Origin: Clostridia bacterium
GTDB lineage: Bacteria > Bacillota > Clostridia > Oscillospirales > Acutalibacteraceae
Assembly (NCBI GenBank): GCA_024403955.1
Contig: JAKSQX010000015.1
Span: 1 to 33,385 of the forward strand
Length of the DNA: 33,385 bases
Reading direction: 5' to 3'
Numbering within the stretch: the stretch's first letter is position 1; the number at the start of each line of letters is the position of its first letter. The notes beneath the pieces were generated by a model that searched no databases, was not told where the DNA came from, and worked only from the letters and a program-made list of their open reading frames with translations. Made by a program: the position numbers and the translations under genes. Positions 8,997 through 16,807 of the stretch are shown here, piece after piece.

Positions 8997-10422
8997 ATTT
9001 CTTCCTACCGTTTAGATTTTTAAATCCAGTAGTTCGTTTATATTTTCTGTTAAATCCTGTTGTTGTGCGGATTGGTCTATTGTTTGGAACTACCTTGTAC
9101 TTCTTAGTTTTCTTTATGTTCTTGTTGTAGTAACGAAGACCGATAATTGCAAGAATCAATACTGCGATACCGATGTATACGAAGCGCATAAACTTGCTGG
9201 TAAAGAAATTCTTGATGCCATATTTTAAGGCTGCAATTCCGCTGCGCGCAACGTCTTCGCCAGCGACGAGGTCGACGGTTTCGATGATTTCGCCGGCGTA
9301 TTTAATCTCAGCTTGACCGAGAACTGTTCCGGCTTTAATTGGAGCCTTGAGGTCCGTTGGAACGGAGCCCGGAACAGTTTTAATCTCAAGCAGAGATGTG
9401 TCGAGATTCGCCGGCATCAATGTAGATACGTCGCTTGCTGGCACCAATCTGACGTGGTCAGTCTTGCGCGCCAAGTTTACATTAACAACATCAACAACGT
9501 CTGTCGTTGTACAGATGTTCTTGAGCTTGATGTTACTAAATACCCATTCATATGCCTGCTTTGTCTCTCGGAATGCAAAGTTTGTTTTAATCGTTGCATC
9601 CTCGTTTAGGAGCTCATACGGAGCGCCTATAATGATGCAGAGATATGTGTAACCATTCTTTGTTGCATATGATGCGAGGCAGTGGCCAGCCTTTTCTGTT
9701 GAACCAGTCTTTATTCCTTTACAAGGTTCATAGTAATATGTGCTGTTTGAGAGAAGGAGATTGTTTGTGTTTGTGTATGCTGTCTCCTTACGCTTGTTTG
9801 TCGCTGCCTGTGTGTATGAAGGTGTAGAAACTATCTTACAGAAAGTCTCGTTCTGAAGAGCATATTTGATTATTACTGCGAGGTCCTCGGCGGTTGTGTA
9901 GTGGCCATCTGCGTCAAGTCCGTGAGTGTTGACGTAGTGGGTATCCTTAAGGCCGAGGCTCTCAGCGAATTCATTCATCATTCCAACGAAGTTCTCTATG
10001 CTTCCACCTACGTGCTCAGCGAGTATACATGAGGCCTCATTCGCGCTTCGCACGAGCATCAAGTAGAGGAGATCTTTAACTGTTAAAACCTCTCCAACTT
10101 TTGTGCCTGCAGTTGAACTGTTTGTACCTTTGAGTGCGGCCATTGCAGTTTGGCTTACAGTTACTTCTTCGTTCAAATCGTCACAGTTGTCGAGTACAAC
10201 ACATGCGGTTGTAATCTTTGTGAGAGAGGCCATTGGAGTCCTCTTTGTTGAATTCTTATTGAAGATAACAGTGTTGCTGTCGAGGTTCTCCATATATACG
10301 ATTTCTGATTGGAAATCGATTTCATCATTGTAAGCGGCCGATGCTGGTATAACAAAAATAGTCGGCATTAAAATTGTGATAATTAACATTAATGTTATTA
10401 AAAATGTTAATCGCTTCTTCAT
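8995..10422 (-). CDS. D-alanyl-D-alanine carboxypeptidase (low-molecular-weight PBP)
   Basis: Trims the terminal D-Ala from peptidoglycan pentapeptides outside the cell membrane (peptidase S11, DacA/DacF type). The 475 residues start with a signal peptide (MKKR, hydrophobic stretch, PASAA near residue 30). The three penicillin-binding motifs are present: SLTK (66-69), SAN (126-128) and KTG (238-240), followed by a PBP5-like C-terminal domain. Unlike classical DacA with a C-terminal amphipathic helix, it ends in a true membrane segment (VYIGIAVLILAIIGL, about 415-435) and a very basic cytoplasmic tail rich in Lys and Arg. It is transcribed alone, divergently from the metallophosphoesterase unit. 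Confidence 0.93.
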   Translation of the reverse strand: MKKRLTFLITLMLIITILMPTIFVIPASAAYNDEIDFQSEIVYMENLDSNTVIFNKNSTKRTPMASLTKITTACVVLDNCDDLNEEVTVSQTAMAALKGTNSSTAGTKVGEVLTVKDLLYLMLVRSANEASCILAEHVGGSIENFVGMMNEFAESLGLKDTHYVNTHGLDADGHYTTAEDLAVIIKYALQNETFCKIVSTPSYTQAATNKRKETAYTNTNNLLLSNSTYYYEPCKGIKTGSTEKAGHCLASYATKNGYTYLCIIIGAPYELLNEDATIKTNFAFRETKQAYEWVFSNIKLKNICTTTDVVDVVNVNLARKTDHVRLVPASDVSTLMPANLDTSLLEIKTVPGSVPTDLKAPIKAGTVLGQAEIKYAGEIIETVDLVAGEDVARSGIAALKYGIKNFFTSKFMRFVYIGIAVLILAIIGLRYYNKNIKKTKKYKVVPNNRPIRTTTGFNRKYKRTTGFKNLNGRKK

Positions 10423-10454
10423 AGTAAAATCCGCCTTGTGAATATCTTAATTTT

Positions 10455-10475
10455 ATTGTAATATAGTATAACAAT
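10455..10475. promoter_or_regulatory. Near-palindrome in the divergent carboxypeptidase/phosphoesterase promoter region
   Basis: The 85-base gap between the two divergent genes is AT-rich. Its centre is a 21-base near-palindrome beginning ATTGTAATA and ending ATAACAAT, with nine of ten pairs matching or wobble. It contains -10-like boxes on both strands (TATACT on minus, TATAGT on plus), but no convincing -35 box on either side. It could be an operator or just a promoter-rich AT stretch. Confidence 0.4.
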
Positions 10476-10507
10476 ATTTCCTTTGAAAATAAAGAGGATG
10501 TTAATTT

Positions 10508-11197
10508 ATGGTTTATGTAACAGGTGACGTTCACGGTGATCTTGATCGCTTCAACAGTGGCGCTGCAAGAAAACTTGGACACGGAGACACTTTAATTGTT
10601 TGTGGTGACTTTGGCTTCGTTTGGAATGGAGGCAAGGAAGAGGCAAAGGTTTTAAAGAAACTCAGTGAAAAGAAATATAATATTTGCTTTATTGATGGCA
10701 CTCATGAGAACTTCAAACTTCTCAATGCATGTGAAATCTCTGAGTGGAATGGTGGAAAGGTTCACTATCTCGGTGGTAACCTCTATCACCTTATGCGCGG
10801 ACAGGTGTTTACAATTGAGGGTAAGACCTTCTTTACAATGGGTGGTGGCGAAAGCCCAGACATAGACCTTAGAATTGCCAACAATACTTGGTTTAAAGAG
10901 GAAGCACCAAGTCAGCAGGAACTCATTGAGGGCGCTGATAATATTGAGAAACATGGCAACAAGGTTGACTTCATCATCACACATGAACCTTCAGCAAGAG
11001 TAAAGGATTTCCTTCAGCTCAAAACAATCAATAAAAACAGGCTTTCACTTCTCAACACTTATCTTGAGGAGCTCGGCAATGAGTGTGAATACAAGCGCTG
11101 GTATTTTGGTAGTATGCATCTTGATAAGCACATCTCAAGTTCACAGGTAGCAGTATTTAACAATATACTTGAAGTAGAGTCGGGAAAGGCAATCTAA
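10508..11197 (+). CDS. Calcineurin-like metallophosphoesterase
   Basis: A 229-residue cytoplasmic phosphoesterase with the two-metal motifs in order: GDVHGD (6-11), GDFGFVWNG (about 36-44), GTHEN in place of the usual GNHE (about 65), ITHEPSA (about 158) and a late HLDKH in place of GHTH. The substrate cannot be told from sequence; relatives include protein phosphatases, Ap4A hydrolases and nucleases. GAGGATG supports the start. Its stop overlaps the start of the next gene in TAATG, so the two are translationally coupled, which hints at a shared process with the DHHW protein. Confidence 0.9.
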   Translation: MVYVTGDVHGDLDRFNSGAARKLGHGDTLIVCGDFGFVWNGGKEEAKVLKKLSEKKYNICFIDGTHENFKLLNACEISEWNGGKVHYLGGNLYHLMRGQVFTIEGKTFFTMGGGESPDIDLRIANNTWFKEEAPSQQELIEGADNIEKHGNKVDFIITHEPSARVKDFLQLKTINKNRLSLLNTYLEELGNECEYKRWYFGSMHLDKHISSSQVAVFNNILEVESGKAI

Positions 11198-12321
11198 TGA
11201 GTGTTAAAGGTTTTGATAAAAAGCAGGTACCTATCGCCATAGGCTCAATAGTAGTTGTTGTTGCAATCATGATTTGCATCCTTATCTTTGGTAAGACAAC
11301 AACGATTCCTACGCCCTCAGCAACAACGGGCAACGAGGAATCTACAACAAAGCAGGATCAGACAACCACAACTACAACTACAGAATACACAAGAGCTACC
11401 ACAGAAGCTCAGGAGTTTAAAAACACAGGTTCAATTATTGTCCAGGGCACAAGAGCAATGGAGATTTTTGGTAAGAACGAACCTGGCCTTCAGAGATATG
11501 CAGGCTACATTAACACTTTCGCAGAGAAGGTTCCAAAAGTAACCGTATATATGCTTCTCGCTCCAACTTCAATCGAGTTCTATGGTCCAGAAGAGTATCA
11601 CACAGACAAGCGTTCACAGAAGATTGCTATGGAAGTTGCATATGATGCAATCACTGCCAAGAACGTAAAGCCTGTTAACGTATACAAAGAAATTGAACGC
11701 TATGTTGATGAGGAGTACCTCTATTTCAGAACTGACCATCACTGGACAGCTCGTGGCGCGTATCACGCATACGTAGCATTCTCAAAGGTTGCTGGCTTTA
11801 AGGCAATCCCACTTGAGGGACGTAAGACAGGTACTTTTGACACATTCGTAGGTACACTTTATGCTTGGTCTGGCGCATCAATCCTCAAGGAGAATCCAGA
11901 CTATCTTGAGTACTTCTTCCCTAAGACGGAGACCACGGCTTACCGTTATCCAAATGGCTTTGCCAGGGACGAGGAAGCTATCCCAATGCAGGTAATCAAT
12001 GAGAATCCACCAAGTGGTAAGTATACCTGCTTCATCGAGGGCGACAACCCAGTTACAAAGATTGTAACAAAGGCAAACACTGGTAGAAAGATTGTTCTTA
12101 TCAAGGAGTCATATGGTAACTCCTTCGCACCTTATCTCTGCGACCACTATGACGAGGTTTGGGTAATTGACCCACGTAAGGTTAACCAGGGTCAGAACGA
12201 CATTGACCTTCCAACATTTGTAATAACACACGACATTACAGATGTTCTTTTCCTCAACTATATGTTCGCAACAACAACTCCACAGTACATTGACCCATTC
12301 CTCAAACTTCTTGGTAACTAA
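11197..12321 (+). CDS. Membrane-anchored DHHW-family (AlgX/SGNH-like) protein
   Basis: A 374-residue protein with one N-terminal membrane segment (about 11-31), a Thr-rich linker (about 34-70, runs of Thr) and an extracellular domain carrying FRTDHHWTARGAY (DHHW at 180-183) and a late KESYGNSFAPYL that probably supplies the serine. DHHW proteins are related to AlgX/AlgJ-type SGNH acetyl-transfer or esterase domains acting on cell-surface polysaccharides, and usually sit next to an MBOAT (AlgI-like) gene. None is found here; the neighbours are a phosphoesterase and a FakA-C-like protein, which is unusual. The Thr-rich linker resembles O-glycosylated or wall-spanning spacers. The class is fairly secure, the reaction unknown. 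Confidence 0.82.
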   Translation: MSVKGFDKKQVPIAIGSIVVVVAIMICILIFGKTTTIPTPSATTGNEESTTKQDQTTTTTTTEYTRATTEAQEFKNTGSIIVQGTRAMEIFGKNEPGLQRYAGYINTFAEKVPKVTVYMLLAPTSIEFYGPEEYHTDKRSQKIAMEVAYDAITAKNVKPVNVYKEIERYVDEEYLYFRTDHHWTARGAYHAYVAFSKVAGFKAIPLEGRKTGTFDTFVGTLYAWSGASILKENPDYLEYFFPKTETTAYRYPNGFARDEEAIPMQVINENPPSGKYTCFIEGDNPVTKIVTKANTGRKIVLIKESYGNSFAPYLCDHYDEVWVIDPRKVNQGQNDIDLPTFVITHDITDVLFLNYMFATTTPQYIDPFLKLLGN

Positions 12322-12335
12322 GAAAGGAAACTAAA

Positions 12336-12590
12336 ATGGAAGAATTTAGATATGATACACAGCTCCTTATTGATGGAGACGACTTAGACGAAGATGAAGT
12401 ACATGATTACTTCATGGCTAACTTCAAAGGTGACTGCCTTCTTGCAGTAGGTGGTGACGGCGACCCAATCAAGATTCACTTTCATACAAACGAACCTTGG
12501 AAGGTTCTTGAGTATTGCTCAACTATTGGTGAAATCTACGACATTGTTGTCGAAGACATGGATAGGCAATCTAGAGGCTTAAAAGGTTAA
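12336..12590 (+). CDS. Stand-alone FakA/YloV C-terminal-like domain protein
   Basis: A small 84-residue protein whose whole length resembles the C-terminal part of the DAK-type fatty-acid kinase FakA/YloV: an early Tyr-x-Thr-x-Leu-Leu-Ile strand, acidic DLDEDEVHDYF helix, GDCLLAVGGDGDPIKIHFHTNEP and VLEYCSTIGEIYDIVVEDM. The kinase (DAK2) domain is absent. AAAGGAAA lies before the ATG, 14 bases after the DHHW gene, and a terminator follows at once, so it ends the three-gene unit. It may bind FakB/DegV-like partners or a ligand, or be a relic of a full-length gene; the intact frame, start and terminator argue for a functional small protein. Confidence 0.72.
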   Translation: MEEFRYDTQLLIDGDDLDEDEVHDYFMANFKGDCLLAVGGDGDPIKIHFHTNEPWKVLEYCSTIGEIYDIVVEDMDRQSRGLKG

Positions 12591-12601
12591 TACAATTGAC
12601 A

Positions 12602-12636
12602 AGAAACCCCAGACTCAAATGAGCCTGGGGTTTTAA
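12602..12636. terminator. Terminator after the phosphoesterase-DHHW-FakA-C unit
   Basis: CCCCAG and CTGGGG (12607-12630 overall) form a stem with an inner CTCA/TGAG stem and one A-C mismatch, followed by TTTTAATTT. The minus strand ends in TTTCTT, so it may also stop the convergent comM transcript. Confidence 0.85.
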
Positions 12637-12669
12637 TTTGCACAAATATGTACCTGATTCTAAGATTCT

Positions 12670-14214
12670 TTATTTAAATAAACAATCCATTCTTCGAAAT
12701 TGGATGGCTTCGGCGATGTGTGGTACATCGATGACTGGCGAGCCGTCGAGATCAGCTATGGTGCGAGCTGTGCGAAGAATCTTGTCGTTTGCTCGAGCTG
12801 AGAAATTCATCTGCGTGAATGCCTTGATGAGAAGAGACTTCGCATCAGGCGTCATCACGCAGTATTTTCGTACCATCCTAGGTGTCATTCCTGCATTGCA
12901 AACGACATCTGAGCCGGCAAAACGTTCAAGTTGGATGTTGCGTGCTGCAGTTACGCGTGCTTTGATTGTGGCGGATGTCTCTTCAAGACTCGTATCTCTA
13001 TTGTAGAGGGCATAGGCGTCGAGTGGGTCGACCATAACCTGCAGGTCAATTCGGTCGAGGAGCGGGCCGGAGATGCGCGAGAGATAACGGGCCTTTGCAG
13101 CATCTGTGCAGGTGCAGGGATGCACGGGGTCATATAGATATCCACAAGGGCAAGGATTCATTGCGCAGACGAGCATGATGCTGCCTGGATATGTCGCAGT
13201 TACGGCGTTCCTTGTGACAGTAACCTTGCCGTCTTCAAGTGGTTGGCGGAGTGTCTCAAGGGCGGATCTAGTAAAGAGTGGGAGCTCATCCAAAAAGAGA
13301 ACTCCGTTGTGTGAGAGCGAGACTTCACCCGGCTTTGCTTTCGCGCCGCCACCTGCAAATGCAACATCTGTTGTCGTGTGGTGTGGAGACCTGAAAGGTC
13401 TGGCCAAGATAAGTGGCTTCTCTTTAGTGAGAAGTCCCGCCACCGAGTAGATGGAGGAGGTGGCAAGCGACTCCTCGAATGTCATGTCGGGCAAAATTGT
13501 TGGAAGTCGTTTCGCGAGCATGCTTTTGCCTGCGCCAGGGCTGCCCACAAGTAGCACGTTGTGGCCACCAGCTGCGGCGATTTCGAGCGCTCGCTTGGCA
13601 CACTTTTGCCCCAAGACATCTGCAAAATCGATGCTGTCGTTACTCTGCTTTATCATTGACTTTTGAATCTCTTCAAAGGTCATATTCTTTAGCGGTGTCA
13701 TCTTCTCAGTGCCTGAGAAGTGGAGGAGTAGCTGTCTAACATCTTTGACTGGATAGATGAGGATATCAGGTATTAGTGATGCCTCATCACAGTTATCCAC
13801 GGGGATGTAGAATTCGGTTAGTTCTAATTCTTTTGCCCTAGCTACCATGGGCAAAACACCGTTGACCTTACGAACTTCACCATTCAGGGCGATCTCTCCA
13901 ATAAGGGCGGCAGAATCAAGGTTTACCTTAATCTGTTTGGAGGCCAGTAAAATGGCTACTAGTATCGGTAGGTCGTAGAGGGGTCCTTCCTTTTTAAACT
14001 CAGCAGGAGCAAGATTCACGGTTATTCTGCTGATTGGAAACTCAAGACCACAGTTTTTGATTGCGGAACGGACGCGTTCTTTTGCCTCTGAAACTGCCGA
14101 ATCTGGCAGTCCAACGAGGTCAAAACGAGGCAGTCCTGAAGACAGGTCACATTCGACGTGAACTTGCTCCGCTCTGAAGCCCTGAAGACCCATGCTGTTC
14201 ACTTTTGAGAACAT
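12670..14214 (-). CDS. comM: ComM/YifB-family Mg-chelatase-like AAA+ ATPase
   Basis: A 514-residue AAA+ protein of the YifB/ComM family. In Vibrio cholerae ComM is a hexameric helicase that extends branch migration during natural transformation; in clostridia the role is less clear. Domains: N-terminal Lon-protease-like ChlI domain (MGLQGFRAEQVHVECDLSSG, GLPDSAVSEAKERVRSA), Mg-chelatase ATPase core with Walker A GSPGAGKS (224-231), Walker B-like GVLFLDELP, a Cys-rich insert (CAMNPCPCGYLYDPVHPCTC) and the C-terminal MgChlI domain. GGGAGGTG supports the start. It is transcribed alone, divergently from the phosphoglucomutase with overlapping promoters. Confidence 0.93.
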   Translation of the reverse strand: MFSKVNSMGLQGFRAEQVHVECDLSSGLPRFDLVGLPDSAVSEAKERVRSAIKNCGLEFPISRITVNLAPAEFKKEGPLYDLPILVAILLASKQIKVNLDSAALIGEIALNGEVRKVNGVLPMVARAKELELTEFYIPVDNCDEASLIPDILIYPVKDVRQLLLHFSGTEKMTPLKNMTFEEIQKSMIKQSNDSIDFADVLGQKCAKRALEIAAAGGHNVLLVGSPGAGKSMLAKRLPTILPDMTFEESLATSSIYSVAGLLTKEKPLILARPFRSPHHTTTDVAFAGGGAKAKPGEVSLSHNGVLFLDELPLFTRSALETLRQPLEDGKVTVTRNAVTATYPGSIMLVCAMNPCPCGYLYDPVHPCTCTDAAKARYLSRISGPLLDRIDLQVMVDPLDAYALYNRDTSLEETSATIKARVTAARNIQLERFAGSDVVCNAGMTPRMVRKYCVMTPDAKSLLIKAFTQMNFSARANDKILRTARTIADLDGSPVIDVPHIAEAIQFRRMDCLFK

Positions 14215-14235
14215 TTGGCACCTCCCTTAATACCA

Positions 14236-14265
14236 TTGACATTATAACATATTAAGGGTTAAAAT
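14236..14265. promoter_or_regulatory. Overlapping divergent promoters of comM and pgm
   Basis: For pgm on the plus strand, TTGACA (14236-14241) and TAAAAT (14260-14265) are 18 bases apart. For comM on the minus strand, an extended -10 (TG-T-TATAAT, hexamer 14241-14246) has no good -35 box. The comM -10 and pgm -35 share a base, so polymerase binding should be mutually exclusive. A 9-base direct repeat ATTAAGGGT lies at 14251-14259 and 14264-14272. Confidence 0.6.
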
Positions 14266-14297
14266 TAAGGGTAGTTTTGTAGATTTGGAGGCAGATT

Positions 14298-15983
14298 ATG
14301 GAAAACGTAACTGAGCTTTACAGATTGTGGCTTGATAAGTGTACTGAACCTACACTAAAAGCTGAACTTGACGCTATAAACGGCAAGGAAGAAGAGATTA
14401 TTGATCGTTTCTACAAGAAACTTGAATTTGGTACTGCAGGTCTTCGAGGAGTACTCGGTGCCGGTACCAATAGAATGAATATTTACACAGTTAATCAGGC
14501 AACTCAGGGTATCGCTGATTATCTCAATGCGACATTTGAGAACCCTTCAGTTGCCATCGCATATGACTCAAGAATTAACTCTGACGTCTTCGCAAAAGAG
14601 ACGGCCGGTGTGTTCGCAGCTAACGGCGTAAAGGCTTATCTTTACCCTGAACTCGTGCCAACACCAATGCTCTCTTTTGCAGTCCGTGAGCTCCGCTGCT
14701 CATCTGGTGTAATCATCACTGCATCCCACAACCCTGCAAAGTACAACGGTTATAAGTGCTATGACCCTGAGGGCTATCAGATGACAGATGAGGCAGCAGC
14801 AGAGGCATACAACTACATTCAGAAAGTTGATATGTTTGAAAATGTTAAGACCATGAACTTTGATGAAGGTCTTAAATCTGGTCTCATTGAGTACATCAGT
14901 GAAGATGTTTCAAACAAGTTCTTCGATTTGGTTGCAAGCAAAGTTATAAGTCCTGAGGCAGCAAAGAACGCTGGCCTTAAGGTAATCTATACACCACTCA
15001 ACGGCACAGGTAATAAGCCAGTTCGTAAGATTCTCGCCCGTCTTGGAGTAGATGATGTTAAGGTTGTAAAAGAGCAGGAACTTCCTGATGGTAACTTCCC
15101 AACTTGCCCATATCCAAATCCTGAGATTCGTCAGGCATTTGAATGTGCACTTAAGATGGCTGAGACAGAGAAGGCAGACCTTCTTCTTGCAACTGACCCT
15201 GACTGTGACCGTATGGGTATTGCAGTTCGTGACGGCGATGAATACAAGCTCATGACTGGTAATGAGGTTGGTGCTCTCTTCACAGAGTACGTTCTCTCAC
15301 AGTATGAGGCACAAGGCAAGATGCCAAGTGACCCTGTTGTTATCAAGTCTTTCGTAACAACAAGTCTTGTAAATGCCATTGCTGCTGATTACGGCGCAAA
15401 GGTTGTTGACCTTCTCACGGGCTTCAAGTATATCGGTGAGTACATCACAAATCTTGAACGTGATGGAAAAGAAGATAATTTCATCGTCGGTATGGAAGAG
15501 AGTTATGGTTACCTCCTCGGTATCCATGCTCGTGACAAGGATGCTGTTGTTGCATCTCAGCTCGTAGTTGAGATGGCAGCTTATTATAAGACTCAGGGTA
15601 AATCTTTGATTGATGTTATGAACGATATTTACTCAAAGTATGGCATTTATCTCAATCGTGTTGATAGCTTTGAGTTCGAGGGCGCAGCTGGAATGCAAAA
15701 GATGGCTGACATCATGGAGATGCTTAGAAACAATGCACCTACTGATGTTGCAGGACTTAAAGTTCTCCTGACAGTTGACTATAAGGATACAGCTAAGACT
15801 GGACTTCCTCCTTCAAATGTACTTGCTTGGTCTCTTGAAAATGGCAACAAGCTCGTTGCTCGTCCAAGCGGCACAGAACCAAAACTTAAATTCTATTTCA
15901 CAGCTGTTGCAAAGAATATGGATGCAGCAACAAGTCTCTATGAAGAGATGCTTGAGAACGTGAAGAAATGGTTGGAGGCATAA
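14298..15983 (+). CDS. pgcA: Phosphoglucomutase/phosphomannomutase (alpha-D-phosphohexomutase)
   Basis: Interconverts glucose 1-phosphate and glucose 6-phosphate (or mannose phosphates), feeding UDP-glucose and cell-surface polysaccharide synthesis as well as glycogen. The 561 residues match the long PgcA/YhxB-type enzymes of Firmicutes. Seen are FGTAGLRG near the N terminus, the phosphoserine loop TASHNP (141-146), the metal loop DPDCDR (300-305), the sugar-binding loop GMEESYGYL and the phosphate-binding PSGTEPK (523-529). GGAGGC precedes the ATG. A very small membrane-protein gene starts one base after its stop and is probably co-transcribed. Confidence 0.95.
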   Translation: MENVTELYRLWLDKCTEPTLKAELDAINGKEEEIIDRFYKKLEFGTAGLRGVLGAGTNRMNIYTVNQATQGIADYLNATFENPSVAIAYDSRINSDVFAKETAGVFAANGVKAYLYPELVPTPMLSFAVRELRCSSGVIITASHNPAKYNGYKCYDPEGYQMTDEAAAEAYNYIQKVDMFENVKTMNFDEGLKSGLIEYISEDVSNKFFDLVASKVISPEAAKNAGLKVIYTPLNGTGNKPVRKILARLGVDDVKVVKEQELPDGNFPTCPYPNPEIRQAFECALKMAETEKADLLLATDPDCDRMGIAVRDGDEYKLMTGNEVGALFTEYVLSQYEAQGKMPSDPVVIKSFVTTSLVNAIAADYGAKVVDLLTGFKYIGEYITNLERDGKEDNFIVGMEESYGYLLGIHARDKDAVVASQLVVEMAAYYKTQGKSLIDVMNDIYSKYGIYLNRVDSFEFEGAAGMQKMADIMEMLRNNAPTDVAGLKVLLTVDYKDTAKTGLPPSNVLAWSLENGNKLVARPSGTEPKLKFYFTAVAKNMDAATSLYEEMLENVKKWLEA

Positions 15984-15984
15984 A

Positions 15985-16218
15985 ATGAAACAGAGAAAAT
16001 TATTTATTAGAATTGTTTGCATCTTCCTTGCAATACTCATGCTCGGCGGTGTTGTAATCGGTGCAATTCAGGCTTTCGCTTTTGGACCTGAGGCAATGAA
16101 TATCGTAGCAACAGGTGACAACAATAACAAACACAATGTTTTAATCATTGCAATTATCGCCGTTGTTGTGTTTATCTTAGTTTCGGTTCTGCCAAAGATA
16201 CTTAAAAACAGAAAATAG
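15985..16218 (+). CDS. Small two-helix membrane protein, unknown
   Basis: A 77-residue protein not recognised as a known family. It has a basic N terminus (MKQRKLFIR), a first hydrophobic helix (about 8-28), a short polar loop with GDNNNKHN, a second hydrophobic helix (about 50-69) and a basic end (KILKNRK), so both ends should face the cytoplasm. Its start is one base after the pgcA stop, with GGAGG inside the last pgcA codons acting as ribosome site. The position implies co-expression with pgcA, but a functional link is only inferred. Confidence 0.75.
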   Translation: MKQRKLFIRIVCIFLAILMLGGVVIGAIQAFAFGPEAMNIVATGDNNNKHNVLIIAIIAVVVFILVSVLPKILKNRK

Positions 16219-16239
16219 TCATATTAAATAACTGAATGT

Positions 16240-16268
16240 TTGACAAAACAGGATTTTTAGTGTAAAAT
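16240..16268 (+). promoter_or_regulatory. Sigma-A promoter of the zinc-ribbon gene
   Basis: TTGACA (16240-16245) and TAAAAT (16263-16268) are spaced by 17 bases. The leader to the ATG at 16334 is about 60 bases and shows no clear hairpin. Confidence 0.75.
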
Positions 16269-16333
16269 TTATATACTTGTTCTGTAGAAACGAACAACTA
16301 TAACAATTCTATTTTCAAGCGAGGTTTTTAGAC

Positions 16334-16615
16334 ATGTACGAAGACAAGACACTCATCTGCAAAGAGTGTGGAGAAGAATTCGTTTTCACAGCTGGTGAAC
16401 AGGAGTTCTACGCAGAAAAAGGTTTTGAGAACGAACCACAGCGCTGCAAGGCTTGCCGTGACGCAAGAAAGAATGCAGCTAAGGCAGACAGAAAGATGTA
16501 TGACGCTGTTTGCGCATCATGTGGTGGTCCTGCAAAGGTACCTTTCGAGCCAAGAGAGGACAGACCAGTTTATTGCAGCGAGTGCTTTGCAAAAATGAAG
16601 GAAGCAGAAGAATAA
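16334..16615 (+). CDS. Small double zinc-ribbon protein
   Basis: A 93-residue protein with eight cysteines in four CxxC pairs: C9/C12, C38/C41, C60/C63 and C81/C84. These make two treble-clef or zinc-ribbon units: an N-terminal CKECGEEFVFTAGEQEFY unit of the kind annotated as probable zinc-ribbon domain, and a C-terminal CASCGGPAKVPFEPREDRPVYC-type unit with a basic link in between. Similar proteins are common and often highly expressed in clostridia; the role is not established, with nucleic-acid or RNA polymerase association suspected. It is monocistronic, with its own strong promoter and terminator. Confidence 0.88.
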   Translation: MYEDKTLICKECGEEFVFTAGEQEFYAEKGFENEPQRCKACRDARKNAAKADRKMYDAVCASCGGPAKVPFEPREDRPVYCSECFAKMKEAEE

Positions 16616-16627
16616 TTTTTGCATCAA

Positions 16628-16663
16628 AAAGGGTTGCTTTAATTAGCAACCCTTTATTTTTGT
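16628..16663 (+). terminator. Terminator after the zinc-ribbon gene
   Basis: AAAGGGTTGCT (16628-16638) pairs with AGCAACCCTTT (16645-16655) around a TTAATT loop, followed by ATTTTTG. Confidence 0.88.
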
Positions 16664-16702
16664 CCTACTTGTTAATTATGCTTGCATTTTATCAACAAAT
16701 AA

Positions 16703-16731
16703 TTGCTTTATTGTGTAAGTTGTAATATAAT
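16703..16731 (+). promoter_or_regulatory. Promoter of the first diguanylate cyclase gene
   Basis: TTGCTT (16703-16708) and TATAAT (16726-16731) are 17 bases apart. An almost pure A/T leader of about 70 bases follows up to GGAGGTGA at 16796-16803, an unusually strong ribosome binding site for a TTG start. Confidence 0.65.
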
Positions 16732-16807
16732 TACTTTATATATTTTTATATTTTATTAAATTTATTTTATTTTTATAGAACAACTAAAGGTAGATGGAGG
16801 TGATTAC

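Noticed and set aside
13106-13739. Several plus-strand frames opposite comM (about 70-115 codons)
   Set aside because: All are shadows of comM in other frames, with no family similarity and no translation signals.
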